A stretch of 64,000 bases of DNA from Verrucomicrobiia bacterium (GTDB lineage Bacteria; Verrucomicrobiota; Verrucomicrobiia; Verrucomicrobiales; DEV007): contig JAUICH010000011.1 of assembly GCA_030427505.1 (NCBI GenBank), forward strand, positions 1-64,000, read 5' to 3'. Shown one piece after another: positions 17,069-25,656 of the stretch. Positions within the stretch are counted from its first letter, which is position 1; each line of letters begins with the position of its first letter. The translations under genes were made by a program, and so were the position numbers. Under the pieces are notes generated by a model. That model saw nothing but the letters and a program-made list of their open reading frames with translations. It did not search any database and was not told the origin of the DNA.

Positions 17069-18402
17069 GGCACGGCCATGAGCAGTTTCTGAGCTTCTTC
17101 GTCACCCACGATCTGTTCCTTCGCGGCGTCCCATTTGAGCTTTCTACCCAGGGTATTGGAGACAAACCCCAGGTGACCCGGCGTGATGGAACGGTGGCCC
17201 GTTTCCGCCGGCGCCACACAGGGCTTCCGGCTCTTCACGCAATCCAAGAAATTCCGGTGATGATCGGGGGACTCATAGGCTTTTGTGCCGCCTCGGTCGA
17301 ACTCGGGCGCGATCCACTCCGGATTGGAAGCCTCCAACGCGCCGCGGTTCACCCAGACCCAACCGTTCTCGCCAATCCATTTTGTGCCGCCGCGGTTCTG
17401 CGTGGAGATCGTCGTTTCAATATCGCCCGCGTACTGGCAGCGCACGGTGAAATCCACCGGGGTGTCGTAGATTCCACCCTTCGGCGAAGTCCATCCCGTG
17501 GCTTCCACCTCCAGCGGACCGCTGCCGTCCATGCCCAGGCCCCAGTGCGCGATGTCGTTGTGGTGGCCGATCCAGTCCATCAAATTTCCGCCGCCATAGG
17601 CGCGGACGCCCCGCCAGAAGCGGTGGTGCGTCGCCCGCATGTAGGGCAGCACCGGGCTGGGCCCGCACCAGAAATCGTAGTTCAGGTGGTCAGGAATGGG
17701 TAGCACCTCCGTGCTGGCCTGCGGCTCGGGATATCCGGCGGGTAGCCCTACTTCCACTTTCTGAATTTTACCGAGGTGCCCGTTCAGCACCAGTTCCACC
17801 GCCTGGCGGAAGTTCGCGGTGGACCGCTGTTGAGACCCGGTTTGGAAGACGGCTTCGCGGGCCGCTACTTCGGCCACCACCTGCTGGCCTTCGTGGAAGT
17901 GATGCGTCACCGGTTTCTCGCAATACACATCTTTCCCCTGGCGGAGCGCTTCCAAGGTCATCAGGGCGTGCCAATGGTCCGGCGTGGCGACCAGCACGGC
18001 ATCGATGTCATCGCGCGCGCAGAGCTCGTGATAGTCTTCGTAGGTATTGCAGCCTTTGTAGTCGCCACTCCCGCCCTTCCGGTCCGCATAGGTGGTTTCC
18101 ACTTTCAGCTTCCCCGGCTCCAGGCCCAGGGGCCGTCCGGTGCGGGTCGCGTATTCGCGGTAGTGAAAGGTATCGACGTCACACACCGCCACGACCTGCG
18201 CGTCGTCACACTTGAAGAAGCCATCCAGGTTGGCAAAGCCGCGCGCTCCCATGCCTATCGCGCCAATGGTGATCCGGTTGCTCGGCGCCGTGCCGCCGCC
18301 CTTGCCCAGAACCGAGGCGGGCACAATCATCGGCGCGGCGAAGGCGGATGCCGCCAGGCCCAGGGCCTTGCGGCGGGAAATATTTCGGGGAGTTTCTTTC
18401 AT
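17044..18402 (-). CDS. Gfo/Idh/MocA oxidoreductase with Tat signal
   Basis: The protein has 452 residues. A twin-arginine signal (ISRRKALGLAASAFAAP, residues about 8-24) precedes an NAD(P)-binding Rossmann fold with GAIGMGARGFANL (about 48-60). The family motif D.VLVATPDHWHA.M..EA...GKDVYCEKPVTH (about 133-165) includes the EKP lysine. GGNLMDWIGHHNDIAHWG (about 270-287) supplies the catalytic-domain His and Asp. Such exported enzymes are abundant in planctomycetes and verrucomicrobia and act on sugars or cyclitols; they are thought to carry tightly bound cofactor. The start at 18402 is set by the Tat signal. Its last 25 bases overlap the 3' end of the convergent fusion gene. Confidence 0.9.
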   Translation of the reverse strand: MKETPRNISRRKALGLAASAFAAPMIVPASVLGKGGGTAPSNRITIGAIGMGARGFANLDGFFKCDDAQVVAVCDVDTFHYREYATRTGRPLGLEPGKLKVETTYADRKGGSGDYKGCNTYEDYHELCARDDIDAVLVATPDHWHALMTLEALRQGKDVYCEKPVTHHFHEGQQVVAEVAAREAVFQTGSQQRSTANFRQAVELVLNGHLGKIQKVEVGLPAGYPEPQASTEVLPIPDHLNYDFWCGPSPVLPYMRATHHRFWRGVRAYGGGNLMDWIGHHNDIAHWGLGMDGSGPLEVEATGWTSPKGGIYDTPVDFTVRCQYAGDIETTISTQNRGGTKWIGENGWVWVNRGALEASNPEWIAPEFDRGGTKAYESPDHHRNFLDCVKSRKPCVAPAETGHRSITPGHLGFVSNTLGRKLKWDAAKEQIVGDEEAQKLLMAVPYRDGWAS

Positions 18403-18634
18403 GGTATTTATCGGGAGGCCGTTCCCCAGGAGCCTGACGCACAGCTCCCGGGGGGTCAAGCGCCGCGAAGGCACGCTTTCGCGTAGGCGGCACACCCGCG
18501 ACAGGAAGGTCAGCCCGGTACCTCCGGAACGCTTTTTCCTTGGCAGAACAAGCGCGCTGCTGTTAGGCAGAAAGGCTCCAACTTCCTCCCTCTTTCCTCT
18601 TCTCCAGAAGAATCCCCCACCCTGACGAAGTCTC

Positions 18635-19000
18635 ATGTCCCGGCACTTTCACCATGTGGGCGTTCCCACGGATACGCCGCAACCCGGCGAGGTCTATGTT
18701 CCCGACACCAAGGTCTGGGTCACGGATCCTGGCGATCATCCTTACCGCATTGAGTTCCTGCGCTTCGAAGCTGACTCGCCCGTCACGGGTCCCCTGCGCG
18801 ATCTCCCCCATGTGGCCTACCGGGTAGCAGACATGGACGCCAGCCTGGAAGGAAAAGACGTGATCCTTCCGCCATTCTCTCCCATGCCGGGGTTAATGGT
18901 GTCTTTCTATCTGGAAGACGGCGCGGTCATCGAACTGATGACATTCGAAGGAGGCGCCACGGAGTTCAAGGAACTCCAGGCCGCCAACCCAGCTGAATAG
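18635..19000 (+). CDS. VOC/glyoxalase-like protein
   Basis: The protein has 121 residues and begins FHHVGVPTD, the start of a beta-alpha-beta-beta-beta fold typical of vicinal-oxygen-chelate proteins. LPHVAYRVADMDASLEG (about 52-68) forms the second module start and VIELMTFEG (about 96-104) supplies the usual glutamate metal ligand near the end. Possible metal ligands are His6 or His7, His55 and Glu98. It is 21 bases upstream of the SDR gene on the same strand and divergent from a Gfo/Idh gene, suggesting a small carbohydrate-catabolic group. Substrate is unknown. Confidence 0.7.
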   Translation: MSRHFHHVGVPTDTPQPGEVYVPDTKVWVTDPGDHPYRIEFLRFEADSPVTGPLRDLPHVAYRVADMDASLEGKDVILPPFSPMPGLMVSFYLEDGAVIELMTFEGGATEFKELQAANPAE

Positions 19001-19021
19001 GAACCCTTTCCCCAGCCTAAC

Positions 19022-19798
19022 ATGCTCCTCAAAGACAAGCACATTATCGTCACCGGCGGCACCTCGGGCATTGGCGAAGCCTGCGTGCGCCACTTTCTCG
19101 GCCAGGGCGCGCGGGTCTGCATGGCATCCAACCAGAAAGACTCCGGCGAAGAGCTGGAACAGGAGTTGCAGAAAACGTTCGAAGATTCGGTCTTCTTTCA
19201 ATATTGTGACGTCGCTGACGAGGGTAGCGTGCGCGACCTGTGCCAGGCCGCGGAGGAGCGCCTGGGCCGGGTAGATGCCACCCACTGCAACGCCGGCGTC
19301 TGGGGAAAGGGCAAGGTGACCGATTTCACCACGGCGGACTGGGAAAAACTGATGGGCGTGAACGTCAAAGGCGCGTTCTGGCTCGCCAAACACGCCGTGC
19401 CGCTGATGGAGCAAAACGAAACAGGCGGCGTCTTCCTGGTGACCACCTCCGTGGCCGCGCAGACGGGTTTCCCCGAACACGCGCTCTATTGCGCGTCCAA
19501 GGCCGCGCTGGAAGCCCTGGTGCGCTGCCTGGCCGTGGACCACGCCGGAAAGGTCCGCGCGGTGGCGGTAAGCCCGGGCACCATCGATACCCCCATGCTG
19601 GCGGCCAGTTGCCAGGGTTGGGACAAACCCGTGGCCGAACTCTACGCTGAAGTGGAAAAACGCATACCCGTCCGGCGCCTGGGCCAACCGGATGACATCG
19701 CCAAGGCCGCCGCCTTTCTTCTGAGCAACAACGCGGCTTACGTAAACGGCACCACCCTGGTACTGGACGGCGGAACCATGGCGCTGCCGCCCTGGTAA
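19022..19798 (+). CDS. SDR family oxidoreductase
   Basis: The protein has 258 residues, the normal length of a classical short-chain dehydrogenase. The cofactor motif TGGTSGIGEA (11-20) is complete, CNAG occurs at about 89-92, and the catalytic TTSVAAQ...YCASKAALEAL (about 141-168) has Ser, Tyr and Lys in place. PGTIDTPM and a C-terminal YVNGTTLVLDGGT complete the family pattern. It follows the VOC-like gene closely and is likely cotranscribed. The neighbouring Gfo/Idh enzymes suggest a sugar or polyol substrate, which is inference. Confidence 0.92.
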   Translation: MLLKDKHIIVTGGTSGIGEACVRHFLGQGARVCMASNQKDSGEELEQELQKTFEDSVFFQYCDVADEGSVRDLCQAAEERLGRVDATHCNAGVWGKGKVTDFTTADWEKLMGVNVKGAFWLAKHAVPLMEQNETGGVFLVTTSVAAQTGFPEHALYCASKAALEALVRCLAVDHAGKVRAVAVSPGTIDTPMLAASCQGWDKPVAELYAEVEKRIPVRRLGQPDDIAKAAAFLLSNNAAYVNGTTLVLDGGTMALPPW

Positions 19799-19821
19799 GC
19801 GGCGACAACCCGGCTACCCCG

Positions 19822-20820
19822 CTACAGCGTCACGATTTTCCCCGTGGCGGCGGACTCCTCCGCCGCCAGGCAGGCGCGCACGGCTTCCAGGGACTCCCGG
19901 GGGGTGATGACTTCCGGCGCCCGCCCGTCCGCGACACAACTGGCGAAGTAGGCCAGTTCTTCGCGCAAGGCTCCCGCCCGCTGGCCGTGCAGTTCGGGCC
20001 AGTAGGTGGTGTCCGGCGAATGCCACCCGTCCTTGTCGCAGACGGAAAAGTTCGGGTGCGTCTCATGAATGTGGATGGACCCCTCCGTGCCGATGATCTC
20101 CATGCGCTCGTCGATCTGGAAGGCGGTCTTGTCCGGCAGGCACCAGTTGTCTTCCAGCACGCCGGTGGCGCCGCTGTCGAAACGGTACATCGTCCACCCG
20201 ATGTCCGGGTGTTTGTGTTCGTTCACCTTCACGGTCTGGGCATAGGCGCTGACCACCTTTGCCCCCGTGTACCAGAGCATCAGGTCTGTGTCGTGCACCC
20301 CGTCTCCAATGATGGGTCCGATCTTGTCCAGCACCGTCGCGCCCACCCAGGCGGGAATATTCCGGCGGGCATAAATGGACACGATCTTCCCAATCTTTCC
20401 CGCCGCGATCTCCTGCTTGGCTGCCGCGTAGCGGGGATTGAACCGGCAGATGTGCCCCACCATGAAGCCCCCCTTTGCCGCTTCCGCCGCGGCCACGATG
20501 GCTTCGCAATCTTCCACCGTGGAGGCCATGGGCTTTTCCAGGAACACGCTCTTCCCCGCCTCCAGCGCCGCGACGGCGGGCGCCCGGTGCTGGTCCCACA
20601 TGGTCACCACGCTCACGGCGTCCAGCTCGGGGTCCGCCAGCATTTCGTGGTAGTCTTGAAAGCGCCGCTCCACCCCAAAGCGGTCGCCCACTTCGTTCAG
20701 GCGGGATTCCGTGCGGGTGCAAAACGAATGCAATTCCACCTGGGGAATCGCGGCGAGCGCTTCACAGTGTTTCTCACCAAACCAACCGAGACCGATAACG
20801 CCGTATTTTACTCTTTTCAT
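19822..20820 (-). CDS. Gfo/Idh/MocA oxidoreductase (cytoplasmic)
   Basis: The protein has 332 residues without a signal peptide. The Rossmann motif GVIGLGWFGEKH is at 7-18. VSVVTMWDQHRAPAVAALEAGKSVFLEKPMAST (about 67-99) contains the EKP motif with the conserved lysine. GPIIGDGVHDTDLMLWYTG (about 163-181) carries the catalytic Asp/His positions. The start at 20820 places the Rossmann fold at the N-terminus; the longer frame adds an unrelated tail. It converges with the SDR gene with 23 bases between, and probably belongs to the same sugar metabolism as its neighbours. Confidence 0.92.
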   Translation of the reverse strand: MKRVKYGVIGLGWFGEKHCEALAAIPQVELHSFCTRTESRLNEVGDRFGVERRFQDYHEMLADPELDAVSVVTMWDQHRAPAVAALEAGKSVFLEKPMASTVEDCEAIVAAAEAAKGGFMVGHICRFNPRYAAAKQEIAAGKIGKIVSIYARRNIPAWVGATVLDKIGPIIGDGVHDTDLMLWYTGAKVVSAYAQTVKVNEHKHPDIGWTMYRFDSGATGVLEDNWCLPDKTAFQIDERMEIIGTEGSIHIHETHPNFSVCDKDGWHSPDTTYWPELHGQRAGALREELAYFASCVADGRAPEVITPRESLEAVRACLAAEESAATGKIVTL

Positions 20821-20930
20821 AAAGGGGGAATTTCGAAGTTCAGAAAACTCCCCGATCTTTGAGAAAGAGCGAACGGGAAGGAAGACAAAACGGCACCCGG
20901 CTTCGCGGTACCTTTTCACCGGTTCGAAGC

Positions 20931-20968
20931 AAAAAGCGGCGATCCCCCCCCAGGGACCGCCGCTTTTC
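20931..20968 (-). terminator. terminator of the pilus locus
   Basis: AAAAGCGGCG (20932-20941) pairs with CGCCGCTTTT (20958-20967), with an inner TCCC/GGGA extension. On the minus strand the 3' arm ends in a T-run, fitting termination of the transcript from the last pilus gene at 21023. The A-tract on the other side would let it work on the plus strand too. Confidence 0.8.
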
Positions 20969-21022
20969 TGGTGACATGCTGATTTGGTTAATCAGAACAA
21001 ATTCTTCTCGTAGGGGGGGACC

Positions 21023-21442
21023 TTACAGATCTCCCACGTCCCAGAGGCCATCATCGGATGCCCCGGAGGGGTCGTATGGCGTGGTGGCGTTTTCGACAAC
21101 CGGTGGCATCACCGTGAAAATGATGCTTTTCGAACTGCCATCCAGCGCCGTGACACTGGGAATCGCCGTGATGCCGGACGGCAGGTAGGGCACCAAATCC
21201 GCCGCCAGTACCGTGCTGATGTCAGCCGTCGGGTTGTCGGCCATGTAGGCTTTTTGCGCGACGTACACAGAGCGCAGATCCGTGGAAGCTTCCCGGGCCT
21301 TGCGCCACTCGCCCACGCCATGCAGGGAATAAGCCACCGCTCCTGCAAAACTGATCATCAGCGCGAGCGTCAGGCTCATTTCGATGACCGTCATGCCAGA
21401 CTGCGGCGGCCGGTGATAGTTACGGGCGCCAATCATCTTCAT
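21023..21442 (-). CDS. type IV prepilin-like protein
   Basis: The protein has 139 residues. A short basic leader ends in PPQSG, followed by MTVIEMSLTLALMISFAGAVAY, the classic prepilin N-terminus with Glu at position 5 after the cleavage glycine (residues about 16-37). The rest is a short pilin-like globular part with WRKAREASTDLRSVYVAQKAYMA, similar to helix alpha-1 of pseudopilins. An AAAGGAG ribosome-binding site lies 6 bases before the ATG at 21442, which fixes the start. It is the last gene of the minus-strand pilus locus, followed by a terminator. Confidence 0.85.
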   Translation of the reverse strand: MKMIGARNYHRPPQSGMTVIEMSLTLALMISFAGAVAYSLHGVGEWRKAREASTDLRSVYVAQKAYMADNPTADISTVLAADLVPYLPSGITAIPSVTALDGSSKSIIFTVMPPVVENATTPYDPSGASDDGLWDVGDL

Positions 21443-21485
21443 TTCGTTCTCCTTTGTTGGTTGTTCCTCTTCCCGTTCGGGCCGA

Positions 21486-21983
21486 TCACTCTTCCCGGCG
21501 ATCGATCTCGAACATCTTATCTTCAATGTGATAAACTTTGATGTCGTTATCCGGTCCGTCCTCCGCATTGGCTATGGCCGCGGCCTCCTCTTCCTCCGCA
21601 ATCTCATCCGCCATGAGCTTTCCATAGAGCGTATTGGGTAACGGAGACGCGCAAAAAGCCCCTACCAGGATCAACATCACGATCCAGGCCACTTCATAGG
21701 TAACGCTTTTATTAGGCCGGTTCAGCCATTTGGCCAGCCAGCCGTCCTTATTGTCTACCCGGGAAGTGAAAGTAATGTTGTTAAGCCGGAATTCCTCCAC
21801 CGTGTCGCTCAGGATGTCATCTGACTCCGGAGTGAGCATGTAGCGGAACCTGCCGCCACTTTCCTCATGCGCTTCCTCCAAGTCCACTCCCGCGGGAATG
21901 TCATCCGGAAGCACGTTGCAATATATGCGATTGATATAGACGTATTTTCGTCTCAACCAGCGATCAAGGGCAGTCTGTTGCAT
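21486..21983 (-). CDS. single-TM protein of the pilus locus
   Basis: The protein has 165 residues. A soluble basic N-terminal part of about 90 residues (LDRWLRRKYVYINRIYCNVLP...) leads to one hydrophobic helix at about 96-114 (AWIVMLILVGAFCASPLP). The C-terminal tail is strongly acidic (EIAEEEEAAAIANAEDGPDND). It lies between the PilC-like and prepilin genes and is likely cotranscribed with them. No family is recognised; a local accessory role in assembly is inferred only from position. Confidence 0.7.
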   Translation of the reverse strand: MQQTALDRWLRRKYVYINRIYCNVLPDDIPAGVDLEEAHEESGGRFRYMLTPESDDILSDTVEEFRLNNITFTSRVDNKDGWLAKWLNRPNKSVTYEVAWIVMLILVGAFCASPLPNTLYGKLMADEIAEEEEAAAIANAEDGPDNDIKVYHIEDKMFEIDRREE

Positions 21984-22006
21984 GGGAGATAACGTGTATG
22001 GTTTGT

Positions 22007-23176
22007 TTAGATACCAGAACCCTGCATCATCTTCGGTCCCATGAGGAAGATGGGCAGGAACGCACCGATAAAGACGCAGCAGATCAGCACACAGGCCAAC
22101 ACCAGGGCGAAGAAGTTGATGGCCGCCGTAAAGTCCCCCATCAGCTGCTCCACGTCTTCCTCATACATGGTGGTCAGCAATTCGAGCTGGTTTTCCAGGG
22201 ACGAAGACCTCTCCCCAATGGAGATCATGTGAGATACCTGGGGATCGCAGGAGGTAAACTTCTTCATGGCCTCGGAAAATGGCAAGCCCGTGTGCTTGTA
22301 TTTCTTTCCGGCCTCGATTAACTCCGAAAAGAGCGGCGTGCCTTTGACCGTTTCGGCGGCGGTCTCAACTGCCTTGGTCAGATTAATGCCATTGGAGTGC
22401 AGCATGTTCAGCGTTCCAAGAAACATCATCTGCCGCATCCCCATGATGAGGTTTTTCAAGAGACGCCAGCGCGACATCAGCAGATAGAGCATCTGGTTGC
22501 GGGCCTTCTCCGAGACGAAGAACATGGTGACCCCGCCCCCTATCAAAAGGACCACGGCGGGCCAGACCTTCTGGGTCACGTGACTGACCGTGAACATGAA
22601 CTTGGAGAACGGATCCGGTTCCTGGCCGATGTCGTCCAGGATGCCTTCCACCTGAGGAACGACCTTGAGCTGAGCTCCAATGAAAAGCCCGATCAGGATG
22701 CAGATGATCATACCGGGCAGCAACGTGGCTTTCTTCAACTTTGCCTTGTACTCCATCTCCTTTTTCAAACGATGGGACATGGCGGCGAAAGCCCGGTGGA
22801 GCTGACCGGACTCGCTACCCGCCCGGATCAAACCGACGGTCTTGTCATCGAAACGCTTTGTCTTGGCAAACGCGGCAAAGGCCGGCACACCGGAGTCGAT
22901 CTGTTCGCGCACCGCCGTCAGCGTCTTGCGAACCTCCGCGTTCGGATGGTCAAAGGAATAGTACTTCAGCGCGTCAGAGGTATTGATCTGGGCCTTCAAC
23001 ATGGAGGCCATGCCCCGGCAAAACTTGATCAACTCCTTATTAGGAAACCCCCGGATGCGGGTTTTCTTTTCGGACACTTTTTGCCGCATCGCCAGCGCCG
23101 TGGCGGAGGTGCCGGGTCGCCCACGGTTCATCGCGGAGCTGCTGTCACTGGGATTCGGGTTCAGGGTAATGGCCAT
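22007..23176 (-). CDS. type IV pilus/type II secretion platform protein (PilC/GspF)
   Basis: The protein has 389 residues, the inner-membrane platform that the assembly ATPase acts on. Two GspF domains are seen. In the first, FCRGMASMLKAQINTSDALKYY (about 49-70) and LIRAGSESGQLHRAF precede the first membrane segment (LLPGMIICILIGLFIG, about 149-164). The second repeats the pattern with MFLGTLNMLHSNGINLTKAVE and MISIGERSSSLENQLELL, before a C-terminal helix FALVLACVLICCVFIGAFLPIF. The MFLGTL...GE duplicated layout is diagnostic. It follows the PilB-like ATPase gene by 29 bases. Confidence 0.93.
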   Translation of the reverse strand: MAITLNPNPSDSSSAMNRGRPGTSATALAMRQKVSEKKTRIRGFPNKELIKFCRGMASMLKAQINTSDALKYYSFDHPNAEVRKTLTAVREQIDSGVPAFAAFAKTKRFDDKTVGLIRAGSESGQLHRAFAAMSHRLKKEMEYKAKLKKATLLPGMIICILIGLFIGAQLKVVPQVEGILDDIGQEPDPFSKFMFTVSHVTQKVWPAVVLLIGGGVTMFFVSEKARNQMLYLLMSRWRLLKNLIMGMRQMMFLGTLNMLHSNGINLTKAVETAAETVKGTPLFSELIEAGKKYKHTGLPFSEAMKKFTSCDPQVSHMISIGERSSSLENQLELLTTMYEEDVEQLMGDFTAAINFFALVLACVLICCVFIGAFLPIFLMGPKMMQGSGI

Positions 23177-23205
23177 GGTTCCAACGCAGTTTCGGGACGT
23201 TTACT

Positions 23206-24891
23206 TCAGTTCGTCATGTCAATGACCTTGCGCAGTGCATCGAGGTCGGTCTTGCCTTCCTTCACCATGCGCAGACCGCTGTCGCGCAAAGAGGGCAAAC
23301 GGCCTTTCTTCCGGACTTCCAGTTCCAGTTCGTAGGGACTCATCGTTCCCTTCGAAAGGGCGTCGGACCATTCCGGTGTGATGGGGATGATTTCCAGGAT
23401 GGCGGACCGGCCGTTGTAACCGCGGTTATGGCATTCGCCGCAGCCATCCGGATTTTTCCCAAAGATTTCAATGTGCAGCCACTCTTCATCCAGGCCGTAG
23501 ATGTCCAGTTCCCTGCGTTCCACGCCCTGGCGCTTGATCTTGCAGTAGGGGCAGAGAATCTTCACCAGACGTTGCGCGCAGGCCGCCTTGAGCGTTTGCG
23601 CGATCTTCCACCGTTCGATGCCGAGCTGCTCGAAACGCTCGATGATCTGAGATGCCCGCGGGGTGTGAATCGTGGTCAGCACCTTGTGACCGGTGATCGC
23701 CGCTTCGATCGCCAGTTCGGCGGAGTCCAGGTCGCGCACCTCCCCCATGAGAATGATGTCCGGGTCGCTCCGCATGAAACTGGTGATCATGGGCTTGAAC
23801 TCCGCGCTGCTCTTCAAGTCGCAGTGCACGACACCCTGAATTTCGTCCTCCACCGGGTTCTCCAGAGTCAGAATATTGTCTTCCGGCCGGTTCAGTTCCC
23901 GCAGCATGGCGTTCAGGGTCGTGGACTTCCCGGACCCGGTCGGTCCTGACATCACGATGATTCCGGACGGAATGCTCATGACCCGTTCGATTTCGAACAG
24001 GGTCGCGGGATCGAAAGCCAGGGAGCCCATGCCCAGCTTTGCCTCGAAGTGACTCTTGTCCAAAATACGCATCGTCACGTGATAGCCGCGATAGGTCCGG
24101 TGACGCTCGTAACGAATATCGATACTCCGGCGGAGGTAAGACACCGTGAAACGGCCGGAGATGCCGGGCCGTTTTGTCCGTTCCTCCGGCGGCAGCCCCA
24201 TGAGGTTCAGGAGGAAGGCATCCAGCCGGTCTCTCAGTTTCATGGGAATGTCGTACTTCGTCCCCATGTCGCCATCGATCCGGTAGCTGTAGTGGATGCG
24301 CTCCTTCTCGGTCTTGATGTGAACGTCCGAGGCGTGCTGCTTGATCGCCTCCGACATCATCTTGGCGATGAACTGCGTGAGCGGTTCTTCGTAAGTGGTG
24401 GTGACGTTGAAGTCCGCGATGTCTTCCGAGACCTCGTCCACCTCGATGGCGTCCAGTTCGGACTTGGACGGACCGGCGGTCCGCGCCACGGTTTCGATAA
24501 CCTTCGAGATCTCCGCCACGGGCGAGAGAATCTTTACGACCTCCACGTCCGGGTAGCGTTGCGAACAAAAGTCCTCCGCGATGGGGTCCCAGGGATTCGC
24601 CACGGCCACGACCAATTGGCGGTCGTCCCGGCGCAACGGGACAAACATGCCGCGGTTCATGATCTGGGGATCGTTCTGCTCCAGCAGCGCCCGGTCCACA
24701 AAGTTCCGGATGTTCAGGAACACGGGAATGGAGTTCAGATTCCCGATGGCCGCCAGGATGCGCGCCTGCGAGCACCGGCGCACGACATCCTCTTTCGGAC
24801 GCTCCCTCAGCGTGGGATCGCCATCGGCCAGGCGATTCACGATGGCGTTCGTGATCGTCTCATTTAGTTCGATGCCGATGTTTAGATTCAT
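23206..24891 (-). CDS. assembly ATPase (PilB/GspE-like)
   Basis: The protein has 561 residues and is the hexameric ATPase that drives pilus or pseudopilus extension. An N-terminal MshEN-like region (about 40-170, with FVPLRRDDRQLVVAVANPWD) precedes the catalytic domain. ASDVHIKTEKERIHYSYRIDGD is at about 190-211, Walker A GPTGSGKST at about 316, the Asp box LENPVEDEIQG, Walker B DPDIILMGEVRD (about 370) and the His box HKVLTTIHTPRA. A tetracysteine zinc module (CPYC ... CGEC, about 445-485) marks the PilB/GspE subfamily as opposed to PilT. Its start overlaps the upstream gene's stop by 4 bases (ATGA). Confidence 0.96.
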   Translation of the reverse strand: MNLNIGIELNETITNAIVNRLADGDPTLRERPKEDVVRRCSQARILAAIGNLNSIPVFLNIRNFVDRALLEQNDPQIMNRGMFVPLRRDDRQLVVAVANPWDPIAEDFCSQRYPDVEVVKILSPVAEISKVIETVARTAGPSKSELDAIEVDEVSEDIADFNVTTTYEEPLTQFIAKMMSEAIKQHASDVHIKTEKERIHYSYRIDGDMGTKYDIPMKLRDRLDAFLLNLMGLPPEERTKRPGISGRFTVSYLRRSIDIRYERHRTYRGYHVTMRILDKSHFEAKLGMGSLAFDPATLFEIERVMSIPSGIIVMSGPTGSGKSTTLNAMLRELNRPEDNILTLENPVEDEIQGVVHCDLKSSAEFKPMITSFMRSDPDIILMGEVRDLDSAELAIEAAITGHKVLTTIHTPRASQIIERFEQLGIERWKIAQTLKAACAQRLVKILCPYCKIKRQGVERRELDIYGLDEEWLHIEIFGKNPDGCGECHNRGYNGRSAILEIIPITPEWSDALSKGTMSPYELELEVRKKGRLPSLRDSGLRMVKEGKTDLDALRKVIDMTN

Positions 24892-25649
24892 GCGCCGAAG
24901 TGTTTTTCGTTAAGAAAGCTCCAGGCGTTGGAGTCCGTGGTCATCACGAAGGCGAAGGGCTTGATGCCGGACGCTTCCTCCAAGACTTTGGAAATGATCA
25001 ATGCCGCCGCGGAAGCCGTGATGGGATTGATGGATACCACGGTGAAGAAGTCCTTCTCATGCGCCTGAATGATCGGACACATCAGCGTGGAGCAGACTTC
25101 GTAGATAACCGGAAAGCCCTGATAGATCTCGGTGGGCGTGTCCACCAGATGGGCAAAGGAGCTGTGCGTGATCCGGCCCGGAATGCATGGGGTGACACTC
25201 TGCGTCAGTTGACGGATTTCCCTGACCGCTTTTTCGTCCTTCGTTTCCAGACGGATCCAGACGATGAAGGCCAGCAGGTCCAGGATGCTGCTCTTGTCCG
25301 GCAGATCGTCGATGTAAAGTTTGAAGGATTCGAGAAGACCGCTCGACTCTGAGTTCTCCAGGTAACCCGTTTCGACCAGCCGTTTGGCGGTCATCCAGGC
25401 ACACTGGTAGGCCTGGCGGCGCAACTGGCGGCCAAAGCCTTCCCGGTTGATGGCGCCACCCTCGGCACTTTCGCCTCCAGTGCGAAACGCCGGCTGAAGA
25501 AATGCTTCAGCCCTGCCATCGACTTCATCGTGCGCGACGTGTTCCGAGACGCCATTCGAGTCGTGTGCGCCGTCTACTGCCGCGCGATCTGAGCCGGTGT
25601 CCGTAGCATTTTGACTGGGTGCGAAAAGAACTTTTCGAGCCATTTGCAT
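24888..25649 (-). CDS. pilus-locus protein of unknown function
   Basis: The protein has 253 residues. The first 80 residues are polar and look disordered. The rest is mostly helical and alternating, with LLESFKLYIDDLPDKSSILDLLAFIVWIRLET (about 110-141) and a C-terminal FTVVSINPITASAAALIISKVLEEA.G. No signal peptide or certain membrane helix is seen. It sits between the secretin and PilB-like genes and shares a 4-base stop-start overlap with the latter, so the two are translated together. An adaptor linking secretin and motor is possible but unproven. The ATG at 25649 is 5 bases after an AAGGA site. Confidence 0.7.
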   Translation of the reverse strand: MQMARKVLFAPSQNATDTGSDRAAVDGAHDSNGVSEHVAHDEVDGRAEAFLQPAFRTGGESAEGGAINREGFGRQLRRQAYQCAWMTAKRLVETGYLENSESSGLLESFKLYIDDLPDKSSILDLLAFIVWIRLETKDEKAVREIRQLTQSVTPCIPGRITHSSFAHLVDTPTEIYQGFPVIYEVCSTLMCPIIQAHEKDFFTVVSINPITASAAALIISKVLEEASGIKPFAFVMTTDSNAWSFLNEKHFGA

Positions 25650-25656
25650 AGGTTCC

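Noticed and set aside
22397-23335. Plus-strand frame of 312 codons across the PilC-like gene
   Set aside because: Antisense to a diagnostic GspF-family protein.
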